NCBI GenBank assembly: GCA_002897115.2
Contig: BCIH01000019.1
Span: 41,479-105,478, forward strand
DNA from: Prototheca cutis
Lineage: Eukaryota; Chlorophyta; Trebouxiophyceae; Chlorellales; Chlorellaceae
Direction: 5' to 3'
Length of the DNA: 64,000 nucleotides
Made by a program: the position numbers and the translations under genes. The notes beneath the pieces were generated by a model, which saw nothing but the letters and a program-made list of their open reading frames with translations, searched no databases and was not told the origin of the DNA. Positions 23,105 through 35,487 of the stretch are shown one piece after another. Within the stretch, counting starts at the first letter, position 1. Each line of letters opens with the position of its first letter.

Positions 23105-23716
23105 ATCCGAAGAAACTGCTGCGTTGCATGCGCGGTGGTCTGTCCCGGGATCCCCTCTCAGGTCCCCACCACCCTAGTCCACGCTCCAGACGCATCCCAC
23201 ATACCATGCTGCATGTGCAACGGGGTCACCACTTCCACAAGTCTTGAGTTTTTCATGCCGGTCGTTGAGGAAAAGGGCGTCACGCGAACGGGCGCTCGCA
23301 GCGTTTGTGCCACCGGCCGGCAAGGCCGCAGCTGCAACACCGACATCTTTACGAGTTGCTTGCTATGCAGGAGTTTTAATACATCAAATTATACAATGTC
23401 CTGCTCCAGCATGATGACCTATGCTGGAATACGAGCGTGCCAAGCCCACTGTAAGGCCCCGTCTGGCCATCGATTGGATCGCCAGTGGACTTGCTGTGGT
23501 CGCCCCGCTACTCCCTCCCTCTCCTCTCGGGGCTAGTCAGCCAATCGGGAATTGTACGCCATTCCAGGAGCAATCGCCCTGGTGGAGGAACCCAGCTGTA
23601 TGCCGCCGTACAGCCACAAACAGGCGCATTAACGTGTCATACATTTTTTTGCGCAAAAGGCATCGAAGTTCACCCGGCGGCACTTTTGTAGCAGCGCCGC
23701 CCACCCAGGAAGCGCC
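23105..23716. promoter_or_regulatory. Divergent intergenic region bL17 / calycin-like
   Basis: This is 612 bp between opposed starts. I see no TATA box at a clear distance and no further coding signal. Confidence 0.4.
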
Positions 23717-24608
23717 ATGCCGAGCTTCACGGGAACTTGGGTCAAGGACAAGGCCAACAGCGACAGCATGGACCCCGTGTGCGAGCTGATGAGCCTTTCC
23801 TGGGTTCTCAAGGTGGCAATTCGCGTCATTAGCAAGATGGAGGTGTGCGGGATTGGAGCAGTATGGGAGGTTTGTGCTGCTTGTCCGGAAGGCTGTACGG
23901 GCGGGGGACCCCGAAGGGTTGGCTCCCTAGGAACCGGCGCTTTTCCAAACGCAGGACGGAGCATCACATGACAGATCCCAAAGCCACAGTCATAATTTAT
24001 AGAGCAATCCATCTATACCTGCCACGGCTTTCCAGATTCTGGACACGGACGAGCTCTTTCAAACGATCCTCAAGGCTGGGGGGGTGCTGGACATCAAGGA
24101 GCGGTACCCATACTCGGGTGAGCCCGCCGAGTGGCCGCGCAGGGACAAGCGCAAGGGCAAGCATCGGGGCCGGGTGGAGCGCACGCCAGAGGGGGTCCTC
24201 ATCAAGTAGGTGGCGGTGGGCAGCTGTCAGGGTTTCCTGGGGGGGCCGCCCAGTTGGCTCACATTTATTGCACATGCGGCGCATGCGGGCTGTGTAGCAC
24301 TCTCCTGATGATGATGTTGCTATTGCTTTTGTTGATCTTGGGTCCAGAAAAATGCTGACCTGATTTGTTGCCACCGGGAAAAGTAACACGTGCTGAGACA
24401 CTCCTCCTCGCTTGCCAGGCCCAGTCACTCCATGCGTCCCGTCGGTCACGCACCTCAACACAGGATTGACTGGGAGGACCCTCACGGCGGTGTTGCCGAC
24501 GACCTGTTTGTGCTGTCCGAGGATGGCAACTCGCTGGAGCAGCGCAGCAGCGTGACGGTCGGTGACAAGACTGTCAAGTACACCACCCGGTTCACCAGGT
24601 TGGCCTAA
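23717..24608 (+). CDS. Small calycin-like (lipocalin/FABP-type) protein
   Basis: Three exons, 23717-23842, 24036-24205, 24464-24608, give 146 aa. The start MPSFTGTWVKDKANSDSMD has the F-x-GTW motif of the lipocalin/FABP superfamily. It continues with short strands (GGVLDIKERYPYSG), a basic turn (WPRRDKRKGKHRGRVERT) and a strand-rich end (DDLFVLSEDGNSLEQRSSV, KTVKYTTRFTRLA). Such beta-barrels bind small hydrophobic ligands or haem in the cytosol; no ligand can be named. Exon 2 appears to run into TAG at 24207, but the donor GTAGGT begins two bases earlier (AA/GTAGGT at 24206), so no stop is read. I know green-lineage proteins of this look only as uncharacterised. Confidence 0.72.
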
Positions 24609-25070
24609 GGTGCCAAGGCCGCGGGGGGAACGGGCCGTCATCGCAATCTGGAAGGCGTCTTGCAGGCAAAAAGAGATTGCCATGTATTTGCCGCCACGAA
24701 CGAGGATAGTTTCATTTCTTGGAGGAGGACAGGATAGTTTTGGCAGTGCGTGCGTTTATTTGTGTTGGTGGAATGGCGCACCATGAGCGTTGTTAGCTTG
24801 AGCTCTGCTGTGGAGGGCCGGGCATTCCCAACCCCTCGAGTTTTCCTATCCAGGTGCACAAACTTTTCCCTCGAGTTCCTCAAGCGCGTGCTCTGCGTAC
24901 TTGGTTCCATGCTCTCTTTCTATTCATGCATACTGTGTGACAATGATGAAAGGTCAATGCAAAAGTGCGATGGTGCACAGAGCGCCCCGGGGGGAAAACC
25001 ATAACAGCAGTTGGGCACCCGAGGACAAAAAAGGAGGCATGCCGACTCAACAACTCCCAAATCCGAAACC
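24609..25070. other. Convergent 3' region calycin-like / WDR11
   Basis: This is 462 bp between two stops. It is lower in GC than the exons. No gene or motif was seen. Confidence 0.5.
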
Positions 25071-28000
25071 CTAGCGACGTGCATGTGCTTCCAGGAGCAC
25101 CTGCGCAGACTGCGTCGCGCCGGCTTCGCGCAGCAGGCGTGAGGCTGGCTGGAAGCTGCCCGCGGCGACCAGGAGGGCCGCGGCGTCCCAGCCACGGCCC
25201 AGGCGGCCGCCCCAGTGGTGCGCCGTGCTTTCCAGGCTCTCCTCCAGCTGTGGACCGGACAGCGCGCGCGCGGCCAGCGTGGCCGCCAGGTCCCAGGCCC
25301 CGTTTTCCTGCAGCAGCTCGGCGGCATCGGCGGCCTGACCCGTACAGCACAAGAGTGGTACGCCCAGCAAGCCATCGCCCACCGAAGCCGCATTCGCCGC
25401 GATGACCTTGGCCGCCTGTGCAAACAGCAGCTTCGCCAGCGGCTGCTGCGCCTCCTGGTTTTGACTCGGCGAGGCCGGTGCCAAAGGTGATGCGGGGCCA
25501 GGGCTGTCGGCGGTATCGTCATCTCCACGCAAAGCCCAGCTGNTTGCGTCTTCCCCACCAACCCCAGTTCCATCGCCGATGCCCACGGCAAAGGCCATGG
25601 CCAGGGTGAGAAGCGCATCGCGATAGTACCGCGCCGAGCGGTCGGGCGGGGAAGCCAGGAGGAAGCCGACCCCAGCCTGCAGGTCGCCCAGCGCCAGCAG
25701 CTCCAGGACGCGCTGCTCCTGCAGCTTCTCGTCAGCTTCCAGCTGCGCACGGGGCAGCGCGCCGTGCCAGGCCGACCGTTCCTCGGCAGATGCGATCTGC
25801 GCCGCGGGCGACCACGGCCGCGCGAGGAATGCCCCCGGCCAGCCAGCAGAACACCTAGCAGTTGTCGCAGGTTGTTCTAATGTTTGGGACGATGGGGTCG
25901 AAGAATGCGTCGCCCTGCTGCCGCCCTCGGCAGCGTCTGCCTTGTGCCCTAACGTGCGGTGAGAACGATGCATGCCAACCCCAGCGCCGGCGCCAGACGG
26001 CCCGTGAGACCTCTCCACCACCGCCGGTGCTTTGTCAGCATAACCCCAGGCCGTCGCCAGAACCGTGTCCCAAAAGCGTGCAGCACAGTGCCTGCCAAAC
26101 AGGCGAGCGATGCAGCGCCGCCGTAGCACGGCCGACTGTGCCGTTGAATTCCCGACTGCAATCCCGTCGGCCAGCCAGGCATGCTCGGCAGGTGACAGGC
26201 AGCCGGTGGCAGAGGCCCCGGCCCCCAGACCACGGGCTGTAGCGATCGCCGCGCACACCGCGCCTCCCACGGTTGAGGTTCCGGGACTTTGTGCAGACTC
26301 TCCCAGCCCACCACTGCCACCACCGCCCATGGCTCGGTACCAGGCAGCCAGCGAGCGTCGAAGGTCTTCGGGAAGCCCAGCCATCAGCGCGCCATCGTCC
26401 ATGGCCGCCCACCGCGCCCCAAAATCAAGCAGCCACCGCTCCCATGTGTCCGCCAGCAGCGGCGGCAGCAGTGCCGCACAGCGCACGGGGGGCGCTTCTG
26501 GCATGACCCCGGCGAGCAGCGAGCGAACCTGCGCCGCGCGGCCCGCCGGCGCCAGCGTCGGCGACCGCGGAACGGCGTCCAGCAGCGACAGGAAAGCGCC
26601 CCGCAGTCCACATCCAGCGAGCACCGCTCCGCCCCCTGGGCGGGAATCATGGTGGGTGAGAGGGGTATGTATCCATACGACGACACCCATACGATCACGT
26701 AATAAAACAATCAAGAGCCCCTCACTCACAAGCCCCACAGACCTAGGGGTTCTGGTAGTGAGAGCCAGGCGATCTCCGACAAACGGTCAGCGGCCAGCGC
26801 CGCGGGCCCCCCGGCCGCCAGCTTCCCACCAGCTTCTGCGCCCAGCACCGCCTCCAGGCTGCTCAGCGTCGGCTGCAGATCGCCGCCTGCGTCCACATCC
26901 AGAACGGCCACGGCGCCGCCTGACAACAGTACCGCCACGCGCAGCGCGAGCGCCGACCCACTCGGGTACAGTTTGCCGGGCGGCGGGGGGCCCAGGTGGA
27001 TGCTCATGATTGCCCGACCCCTGGCGATGTTGACTGTGATGCACCTGTTGTCCGGATGGGTTTGATTTTATGTAATGTGTGCTTCAAACAGAGGGGGCGA
27101 GGCAGTCAGTCTCGGTGGGTGCACAATAAACTTACTGCCCCTGCGCTGCTGGTGTGTGCATGGAAACAGTGAACCCACAGGATTTGCGTTTGTGGGCTCC
27201 ACGCTGCAGCATATCCATCCGCCTGCCCACTCACCTGCCAGTCTGTGTGTCCCAGCGGATGAGCTGCCCATCTGCATCACCCATGAACACAAAGTGCCGC
27301 CAGGCAGCGATGGTAATCGCCAGGAAATCTGCAGTGGTAATTGTTTCAGTGGTGGTGAGCGCACATTGGTCGTTGTCCTCCTGGGTCGCCCCTTTATTAT
27401 GCACTGTCAAACGCGGCACTCTTTTCTCCTACCCTGTAACCCTCCTTCCCAAGAAAAAGAAAGAAAGAAAACAAAAAAAACAGGCATACGCACCTCCTTC
27501 CTCCAGTGCCAGGTGTTGCGGGGTGCAGGGCTTGAGGTCTTGGACGCGGCGGCCCTTGACCCGGAGCATGCCCACCCGGCCGTCGACCAGGGCAAAGGCC
27601 AGTGCCTCCTCGGGGCAGGCATCACTCGGCGTCGCCGGCGGACCCGGGTCGGCCGAGATCGTGGGGGTTGTACGAGCAGGCCTCGGAGGGGCCGCATCGA
27701 CAGCAGCACCACTGCCCGTCAAGCCCGGCTCAGAGGCCCAGGCAACGGCGGAGAACGGGAGGTCAATCTGGCGCAGTCGCACCGGGGCCGTGCCCTCGGC
27801 CACACTCCAAATTTCCGAAGGGGCGCCCTTGAGCACGAGCAGGGCATACGCGCCGCTGGCCGACACCCGCACGCCCAGCAGCGGGCCCGCGTCCGGCGCG
27901 GTACCCGTCCGGAAAGCGCGGCTCTGCCGGCTGCGGATGTCGGTGATGACCAAATGATTGGACCAGCCCTGGTCTTTCCTGATGGACGAGCTTGACAGCA

Positions 28001-30374
28001 GCCGATGGCCCCGACCCAACCAGGCCAGCGAAGCGACGGGGCCGCTGTGCACGCCCACCGCCGCAAACGGTTCGAGGCGCAGTGCCACCGTAGAGCCCGT
28101 GCACAGCCGAGCTGCTAACAACGACAGTTCCCCACTTGCCGATGCCGCAGCGAGCACGCCCGTCTCCTGGCGATGCTCTGGGCCCGGCAGCCGCAGCGGC
28201 ACGGGGCACGCCGCCAGCGCGGTGACCCTCCCCAGGACGCGACCCGATGCCCCCGCCAGCGCAAATGCCTCTGCCCGCCGCGGGGGAGTCTTGGAAGAAG
28301 GAGCGGGCTCGGCGGCCAGCAGGGGTCCCAGTCGCTGGCCCCACTGCCACAGTCTGCCGTCCTCAGTCACCGCCACCAGCATCAGCTTGGGTTCACGTTG
28401 TTTCAAGGTGGAGTTTGCAGCGGGGGGATTCATTGGGTGTCCAGATGACCCAGCATCCTCACCAACATCTTCATCCTCTACAAAGTCCAAGCCGGGCCAG
28501 GGCGCCGCGGCGAGACCGGGCACCCCCGAGCCGCCAGAGTTCTTTGACCCCGGGCGTACTGCCAGGGGCTGCTGCAGGCCAAGGCAGGCATACTGCAGGG
28601 AAGAGCCCTGCCGGGACCAGGTGCTGACACTGCCATCCACATGGCGACAGGTCAGGACGTCGATGCCACCGGGGCGCCACAGGTCCGTGCCCCTCGCGCC
28701 ATGCCCTATGCTACTCAGCATCTCCACCAGCGGAGATCGCGCGCTCTTGCTCAGCGCAGAGGACGCCGCCGGCAAGCCAAAAGCCACATCAAACACGATG
28801 ATCTGCGTTGTGTGAGCCGGTTTTTTTGGGGGGGGGGGAGGGGGGTTGGTTGGGGGGGAGAAAGGTTGCCTTCCTCCAAGGATGTTCCTGCTGTCATCGC
28901 ACACGGATTCATTCTCCGAGACAGGTCCCCCCCTCCCCACCCCAAAAAACAACAAAAACAAAAACCCACTACCAACAATTGCCAGGCAACAGACAAATAC
29001 CCTCTGCCCACCTCATGGCTCAGCACCAGAAACAGCAGGTTGTGGCAACCCGAAAAAAGGCAAGACAGTGATGCGCCACCCCCTGTCTCATATTGTTTCA
29101 CGCTGATCTGCAGCGATTGACAGCGAAAATGAAATGGTCTAGGAAAGGGTCTGGTTGTGATGTAGTTGGGGCCAGGAAACAAGCATAGCATGCACCCCTG
29201 TGCATGGTTGCACATGGCCACCACCACCACAGAGCTGGGCGGTTGACGAGGGACAGGTACGATTGTGTATTTGCATCTGCCAGGCAGCTGGCCCTGTGCA
29301 CTGTGTCCCACCGACCGACTCTCCAGTGCCCAACCACCTCGAATCCGGTGCTAAGAGATAGGATGAGGAAGGAACCTGACGCCGTCCACGCACAGAGTCG
29401 CCGCCGGTCGCAGGGATCCATGGTCAGACCCATGCAGCTTCCGGGCAGCTGCCGCTGGACCTTGACCTCGTTCTCTGTGGATTTGTTGTTGGAGGGTGGC
29501 GGTGTGGTCTCAGGCCCCCTCATCCAAAATTAACAGACAAACGAGAGCTTAAAATAAAGAAGAAAGCTTCTACCTGTGCTGTCCCAGATGGTCAGTTGAC
29601 CGGATGATTGAGCGATGGCCAGTACCCCCGGTCGGGCAGTGACCCAGCCGACGCCGATGATGCGACTGGTCTGCTCCTCATCCTTCCCCTCGCCCCTGGC
29701 ACGGCCCTTGCCACCTGAACTGCTGCGCCACTGCGCCAGGATGGTGCCGGCAGTGACGTTCCACACCGCCACTCGGCCCTCGGCGTCCCCGGCAGCCAGA
29801 ACCAGTGGTGGCAAAGGGTTGGCCTCCGATGTCACAGCATCCGGATGCCTTTTTTAGGGGGAGGAGGAGGGATGTGAAGGAGCAGACGGCTGGCGTGTGC
29901 ACGGCGTCTGACATCAACTTCACCACGCATGCATGGGGCCCCGGTGATCTGTCAACCGGCAGTCCAACACCACCATCGCGCTCCGTCAAGCATTGCGCAG
30001 CCTAACACCCACCATGACAGTGCGGAGATAGAGGCAGTGCAGCCAGGGGTTGCTAGGCAAGCAGCCAGGTTCAAGTGATGCGCCTGCGGTGGGTGGGGCT
30101 CCCCTGGTCTAGACCCTTTGGACGCACGGAAGCCCCACGGAAGCCCCACGAAACAAACACCGAACAACGCAGCAATGGGCCCCGTCCCCGAGCCCAGCCA
30201 CCGCAAACACCACCCGCTCGCGCATGCTATATTCTGACGTACATCTGTGATGGACACTACGGCTCCAGATGCATGGGCTATTGTCCCAGAAGCGTGGATG
30301 GCCACCGGGGCAGGCTCTGCCGAGCTGAGGGAGCACGGCTGCAGCCACAGCCGCTCCATCACGCCCCTGGCCAA
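25071..30374 (-). CDS. WDR11: WDR11 homologue (WD-repeat trafficking protein)
   Basis: Seven exons: 30374-30214, 29848-29574, 29474-29338, 28802-27494, 27328-27235, 27044-26743, 26635-25071. All phases agree and give 1280 aa (human WDR11 is 1224). The order matches WDR11: N-terminal propeller start (GTIAHASGAVVSITDV), LVLAAGDAEGRVAVWNVTAG, FLILSLSTGFEIIVFDVAFG, second propeller (FVFMGDADGQLIRWDTQTG), then a helical C-terminal half (RVLELLALGDLQAGVGFLL, ARYYRDALLTLAMA, GVPLLCCTGQAADAAELLQE, RLLREAGATQSAQVLLEAHA). In animals WDR11 works with FAM91A1 to capture AP-1 vesicles at the trans-Golgi. MERLWL at 30359 is an alternative start. N at 25543. The 27044 acceptor could instead be about 20 bases further on without changing frame. 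Confidence 0.92.
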
Positions 30375-30852
30375 GGAAAATCAGGTCATTTCGTGTTGGT
30401 AAAATTGTGTACGTCAAAATACTATCGGTGGGATAAGATGACAAAAGTGCTGGCGCGAACACGGTGCATGTGCCCACTGGTCAAGATCGAAACGTACGTA
30501 CCATGCAGGGCAAAAATAATGCAACCAGCTCAGCCAGCAACAGCGCGGGCCAGGACACCGGTAACCCCCTTCCCCACTCGGCGTAAGAGGGAATTGGCCA
30601 GAACAAGCTTGGGCCGCCTGTAGACCACCCCTTGGACAAACATCCTACCTGTTACCTTGATTTCGTGTTCTTGAATCGAAAACCGAGATGCATGGTGGGA
30701 AGCATCCGCGCCGCGAGCGAGAATCGCCTTTGTAAGGGTGCAAGGCTAGGCTTCCCACCCGATGCACCGAGCACCATGTGAGAGGCGGGCACCGAGCCCA
30801 ATGCGCATGGGGTGTCACCCTGACGTGACCGACACCCAGAAGCACTAGTTCC
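30375..30852. promoter_or_regulatory. Divergent promoter region WDR11 / bromodomain gene
   Basis: This is 478 bp between opposed ATGs. It carries copy B of the 47-bp repeat 125 bp upstream of WDR11. Confidence 0.45.
30499..30545 (+). repeat. Dispersed 47-bp repeat, copy B
   Basis: Identical over 47 bp to 21929-21975, 8.6 kb away, in the same orientation. Confidence 0.9.
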
Positions 30853-32351
30853 ATGAGTACCTCGCCGTCTGCCATGGACCCTCTGGTGGAGCAGCGGATT
30901 GCCCAGGTGGGGCCAGGCCCTGGCTCGGTTCGACCGGTGCAGGCCTCCGGGCCCCCGGGCCCGGCGCTGTTTTGCTGACTGCCATGCCGTCTGCCCCGCG
31001 CGTTGTAACTGTCATGACAGCACTCATATCCCCCCATCGTTTCACCGCATGGCGCAGTGCCTGAGCATGGTGATGCAGCAGCCTGGCTCCCAGCACTGGT
31101 TCAACCACTTCAACGGTGGCGGTGGCGACAGCGCCTCGCAACCCGGTTCAACCAATGCCGAGCCTGCCGACCTCGGCACCATCTCAGCGCGCCTGGCCGC
31201 GCGGCGTTACTCCCGGCCGGAGGAGGTTTTTGCGGACATCAGCCGCGTATGGGCTGCAGCCAGCAACCTCGACAGGCCCGGGACCGAGGCCACTGCTGAA
31301 GCTGCTCGCCTGGACCACCTCTTCCGTGGTGCGTGGCAGGCTATGGGGCTGGCTGAGGCTGCTGGGGAGGGTGGAGGTGATGGTGCGGCGGCGGGAGTAT
31401 CACCCTCGACTGCTCCGCCAAGAACAGGACCGGGGGCGGACTCGGCACCGGCTGACCCGGGCGTCATCCAGCCCTTGCCCGACTCGCACACGTCGCTCGA
31501 GCCGCGCCGCGCGCTAGCCGTGTCACTGGGTGTCCCGTCGGGCTCCTCACCGGGTTTTCCATCACCTGCCCCAGCGGCCCGACACCCCCGCCCGGCACAT
31601 GGCCCCCCTTCCACTCGTGGCCCCGCTTCCAAGGGACACCCGTTGCAACGGTGCCTGTCGGTGGCACAGGCCGCACTGGCACTGGAGCCTGACAACGCCG
31701 GCCTGCGCGCTGTGGCGGCACGTCTGGCACCAGGTGCGCTCAACGGCTGGGGCACGGTGGAGTACAAGTCGACGGCGGAGGTCCAAGCTGCGTTGGCAGC
31801 CGCAGGGCTGGGTGCACGACAAGCCGCTGTCGCTGAACTGTGGACGGGGGAGGGCCTGGGGCCCTGGGACCCCGAGGCCGCTGCCTCGCTGGCAACCATT
31901 GCTAGTACTGCTGTTGGTGGTACCACCGCCGGTGGTGATGAGGCCACTCCCACCACCGGAGGTACCACCACTGCCAACACCAGCCCTGTGCTGGCGTCAC
32001 CTTTTGCTGATGTGGCGGTCTCACCGCGGGCCAGGGCAGTGGAGCTCGGCTCCAGCGGCTGCTTGGAATCGACGGAGTTTTCGGTGGAAGGTTCCGGAGC
32101 AGCCACAGGCCTGGGTCCAGATGTCATTGCTGGAACGCTGCATCCGGCCGCAGCGGTCCGCCGGGCCAAGAACCGCACCCGAGGCTTGGTACGCCTTTCT
32201 TTCTTTCTTTCTTCCTTTTTTGACGTGTATCTGGGAGGGGTTGTCGATGCATGGTGGGGTAGGGGTGCACTCAGATTTTCTCTTCCTGCCCACAGACAAA
32301 AGCACACCGCAGCAGTGCGTCCTCGTTGCCCAATACAATGACGTCCCCGCC

Positions 32352-32411
<60 letters not shown>

Positions 32412-33226
32412 GCGTGACGCGGTGCGAAGTGTGCGTGCGGCAGAAGAGGGGCAACTGTGGGACAATGTTAGCGCACAAGGGGTGTCTGTTCCGGCCGCGA
32501 GCGCTGGTCGACGGCGGTGGTGGTGCGGCCTCCACGCTGAGCGGCGGCAGCCACGGCACCTCGGGTCGTGGCGTGGAGAGCGGCTCCGCCCCCCAGACAC
32601 CGCGTCCGGGGCCGGCAATCGCAGCGCATCGGGTCGCATCGAGTGGAAAGCGTGGCCGGGGCGCAGGGCACATACCGCCGGTGTGTTTTGGTGGTGATGG
32701 CTGGTTGGGCAAGCAGGCTGGCTGATGGGATTTTCTCTCTTTCTGATGCCTGTTCACCCATCGGAACTGCGTATGTTTCCTGCAAGACAACCCACGTCAT
32801 CTTTCTTTCTCAACAAACAAAACAAGTCTTCATCGTAATTAAATAAAACCCAAATTAAATCAATATCTAAAACTGCAGAAGCAGGCCGCCAAGGAACGGG
32901 AGGCGCTGGCAGCGCTGCGTACTCTGCACCGCAAGCGTGACGCAGCGGTGGAAGCTATGGAGCAGCTGCGCGAAGCCATCGCGGCAGAGCAGGCGGCGCG
33001 GGCGGCGATGGAAGCCGTGGCGACCATGCACGCGCGCCTGCGGGAACCGCCGATCGTTGAGACGGAAGATGTGCTGTTGTCGCCCGGAGCCTGCTTGGGC
33101 GAGCACGGGGAAGATGTCTTCCACGAACAGGCTACCGCCGTCAAGCATGAGCGATGGGAGACGCTACTCGCGGAGGGTGCCTACTGGGTGCAGGCCTGCC
33201 GGCACCGGCAGCGACGGGAACGCTGA
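30853..33226 (+). CDS. Bromodomain protein with Cys cluster and C-terminal coiled coil
   Basis: Four exons, 30853-30906, 31058-32188, 32411-32680, 32879-33226, give 600 aa. The N-terminal about 110 residues form a bromodomain: CLSMVMQQPGSQHWFNHF, DLGTISARLAARRYSRPEEV, FADISRVWAAASNLDRPGTE, then HLFRGAWQAM. The acetyl-lysine Asn is present (ASNLDRP), but the usual preceding Tyr is Ser. A Ser/Thr/Pro/Ala linker of about 270 aa leads to a compact Cys motif (TRCEVCVRQKRGNCGT, then AHKGC; C-x2-C-x7-C-x8-C), perhaps zinc-binding. The last exon is a Glu/Ala/Arg coiled coil (EREALAALRTLHRKRDAAVE onward). It probably reads acetylated chromatin in the nucleus, like plant GTE or fungal Bdf proteins, though only one bromodomain is present. 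Intron 2 ends in a CA run that directly forms the acceptor (acacag). Confidence 0.82.
32355..32409. repeat. (CA)n at the 3' splice site of bromodomain intron 2
   Basis: About 27 CA units end at the acceptor acag/GGC (exon from 32411), replacing a normal polypyrimidine tract. Confidence 0.9.
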
Positions 33227-33725
33227 TGCCCGAAAAATCCACGCAGCACGACACCCCTACTGCAACTGATGCGCGTACTGCATGACCAGCGTACGTCCTC
33301 CCGGCAACGATACATATATGCACTTGTCGACACGCCGGACGCCCACCATGGCTGTTTATTTGGAGCTCGGTGTGCTGCACAGACAAAACTCCCCAGCACG
33401 GATGGGGCGGCAGCTGCCGCCAGAAGCCCAGCCAGCGGCGTGCGTGCCCTGCCCAGCAAGTTTTCCCCTCCTATCATTGCTGCAGCGGGCATGCGCGCAT
33501 GTCCAAACCCCTTTTTTGACATAGTCGTACTCTTTTCTTTCCGTGCGCCATTGCCCTCAGTGTAACTTGTATCCCTTTCAAGGGCTGTTGTCGTTTTCTG
33601 AAGGGATTAAAGGGGACCAAGGGGGCTGGTGGCAGAATGGGCATTCTCAGTCACATCCATGACGACAACCTTCTCATGGCAGCAGCCGACCAACTCCATC
33701 GCTGCGAACGCTCCGAAAGGAACCC
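33227..33725. other. Convergent 3' region bromodomain gene / MPS1
   Basis: This is 499 bp between two stops. A tgtaa string, the common green-algal poly(A) signal, lies near 33562 on the plus strand. Nothing else was seen. Confidence 0.45.
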
Positions 33726-35395
33726 TCAGTGTTCCTGGTTCAGGCCACCCGTGTCGTTCTCCTGATCCGCCAAGGCGCCGAAATCAAAGCGCTGCAGCCC
33801 CTTGCGCAGCGCAGCTTCCAGCCCCGAGGCCGGCGCTGCTGCGACCGGGGCGCNGGACCCTGTCGACGGTTTCACTGGTTTCAGGGTTGCTGCTTGGGCC
33901 TGTAACTCCGCAGCCGACACCTGGTGCTGCTGCTGCTGGTTGTTCGGCGCTCGTGGGCCCAGGGCGGGAGCCGTGGTTTCTGGTCCACTCCCTCCTGTCA
34001 AGCACGGTTGCTGCGCCGCCGCGCTTTCCATTCTCGCCAGCACAGCGGCCCGAGAACCTGCACGTGCGGCGGCCGCCGCCGCGGCTTGTTCGGCGACGCT
34101 TCCCGGTCTTTGTCCAGCGCCAAGCCGGCTAAGATTGGCCGGGAGCGGTGGGCCCGGGGCAGGTGCCGGGTGCTGACTTCCCGAGACGTGCGCCGATGTT
34201 GGTTGATCAGTGGCATCAAGATGATGCCCCCCGTTCCCACCAACAGTAGTAGTAGTCCTTGCTCGGCGTTTGCCCGAGGGCGGCAGCTGAGGGCTGAGCC
34301 CCGCTTCCAGCGCGCCCCAGACTTGCTTGGTCAAACCCGCCAGGTCAGCGTCGCTGTCGCCTGCCGCAGCGGCGCCAGCCACTTTTTTGAGCAGCCTGGC
34401 CAGCTGCTCCCGACTCAGCTGTACGTTTCCCGGATTCACTTGACCAGGGCCACTCGTTGCCCTTCTATCATCGTCACCGCTGCCACCACCCGCAGCGCTG
34501 CTGGATACGGGCTTGAGGAAGGGGTGAGATAAAAGCTCCGGCAGCGTGATGCGCTGACGGGGGTCGCGCTCCAGGCACCGTCGCAGCACGTCCTCCAACG
34601 CGGCATTGGGCAGCGCCGGGAAGCGGATGGCATGCCCGGGGTCACAGATGGCGTGCATTTTGGGAATAAAGGGCAGCGCCGCAAAGGGAGTGGCGCCATA
34701 CACCATTTGGTACAGGATGCAGCCCAAACTCCAGATGTCCGAGGCACGCCCGACCTGCACGGTAGGTAGGGTTTCTTACTTTCTTCTTTCTTTCCCCGGT
34801 CAATGGGAAGGGGTTGTTGGGTTCTTTCTTTCTTCGTCGTTAACGACCAACCAGCGCACCGCTCCATAAAAAATAAAACACACACGCACGCATGCATACA
34901 GCAACAAACCTTCATTGGCGGGCCACCCCGTATGTTTTGTTGGCCGCCCAGGATGGCTTCGGGGCTCATGTAGTTCAGGGTCCCCACTTGGGACTCGCGC
35001 GAAATGGACGTCGTGTCGGAGGAGATGGCCTTGGCGATGCCAAAGTCAATGAGTTTGAGTNCCCCCTCCACCACCAAAAAGTTTGCAGGCTTGATGTCCG
35101 AATGCACAATGCGACGCTCGTGGATGGTGTTAACCGCCTGTGGGTTGAGGTTGCAGCAGGGTGTCAGGGAGAAATGGGGTGTTTCCTGTGCCACAAAACC
35201 ATTCCTTCCCTGTTGCAGGCCCAGGCTCCCTCTTGCAACGTGCACTTCCCCACCCAGCCCTTTCTTCAATGAAACACACCCAATCACACACACACNNNNN
35301 NNNNNNNNNNNNNNNNNNNNNNNNNNNNNNNNNNNNNNNNNNNNNNNNNNNNNNNNNNNNNNNNNNNNNNNNNNNNNNNNNNNNNNNNNNNNNNN

Positions 35396-35487
<92 letters not shown>

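Noticed and set aside
26065..27009. Plus-strand frame of 314 codons
   Set aside because: It is antisense to the WDR11 C-terminal exons.
30075..30623. Peptide LPCRAKIMQPAQPATA seen in several open frames as a possible protein family
   Set aside because: It is the translation of the 47-bp DNA repeat; reading-frame context differs between copies, so a shared protein is not supported.
31207..32790. Open frame of 527 codons on the minus strand
   Set aside because: It is antisense to the bromodomain gene and runs through a CA repeat as a Cys-Val tract; no homology is seen.
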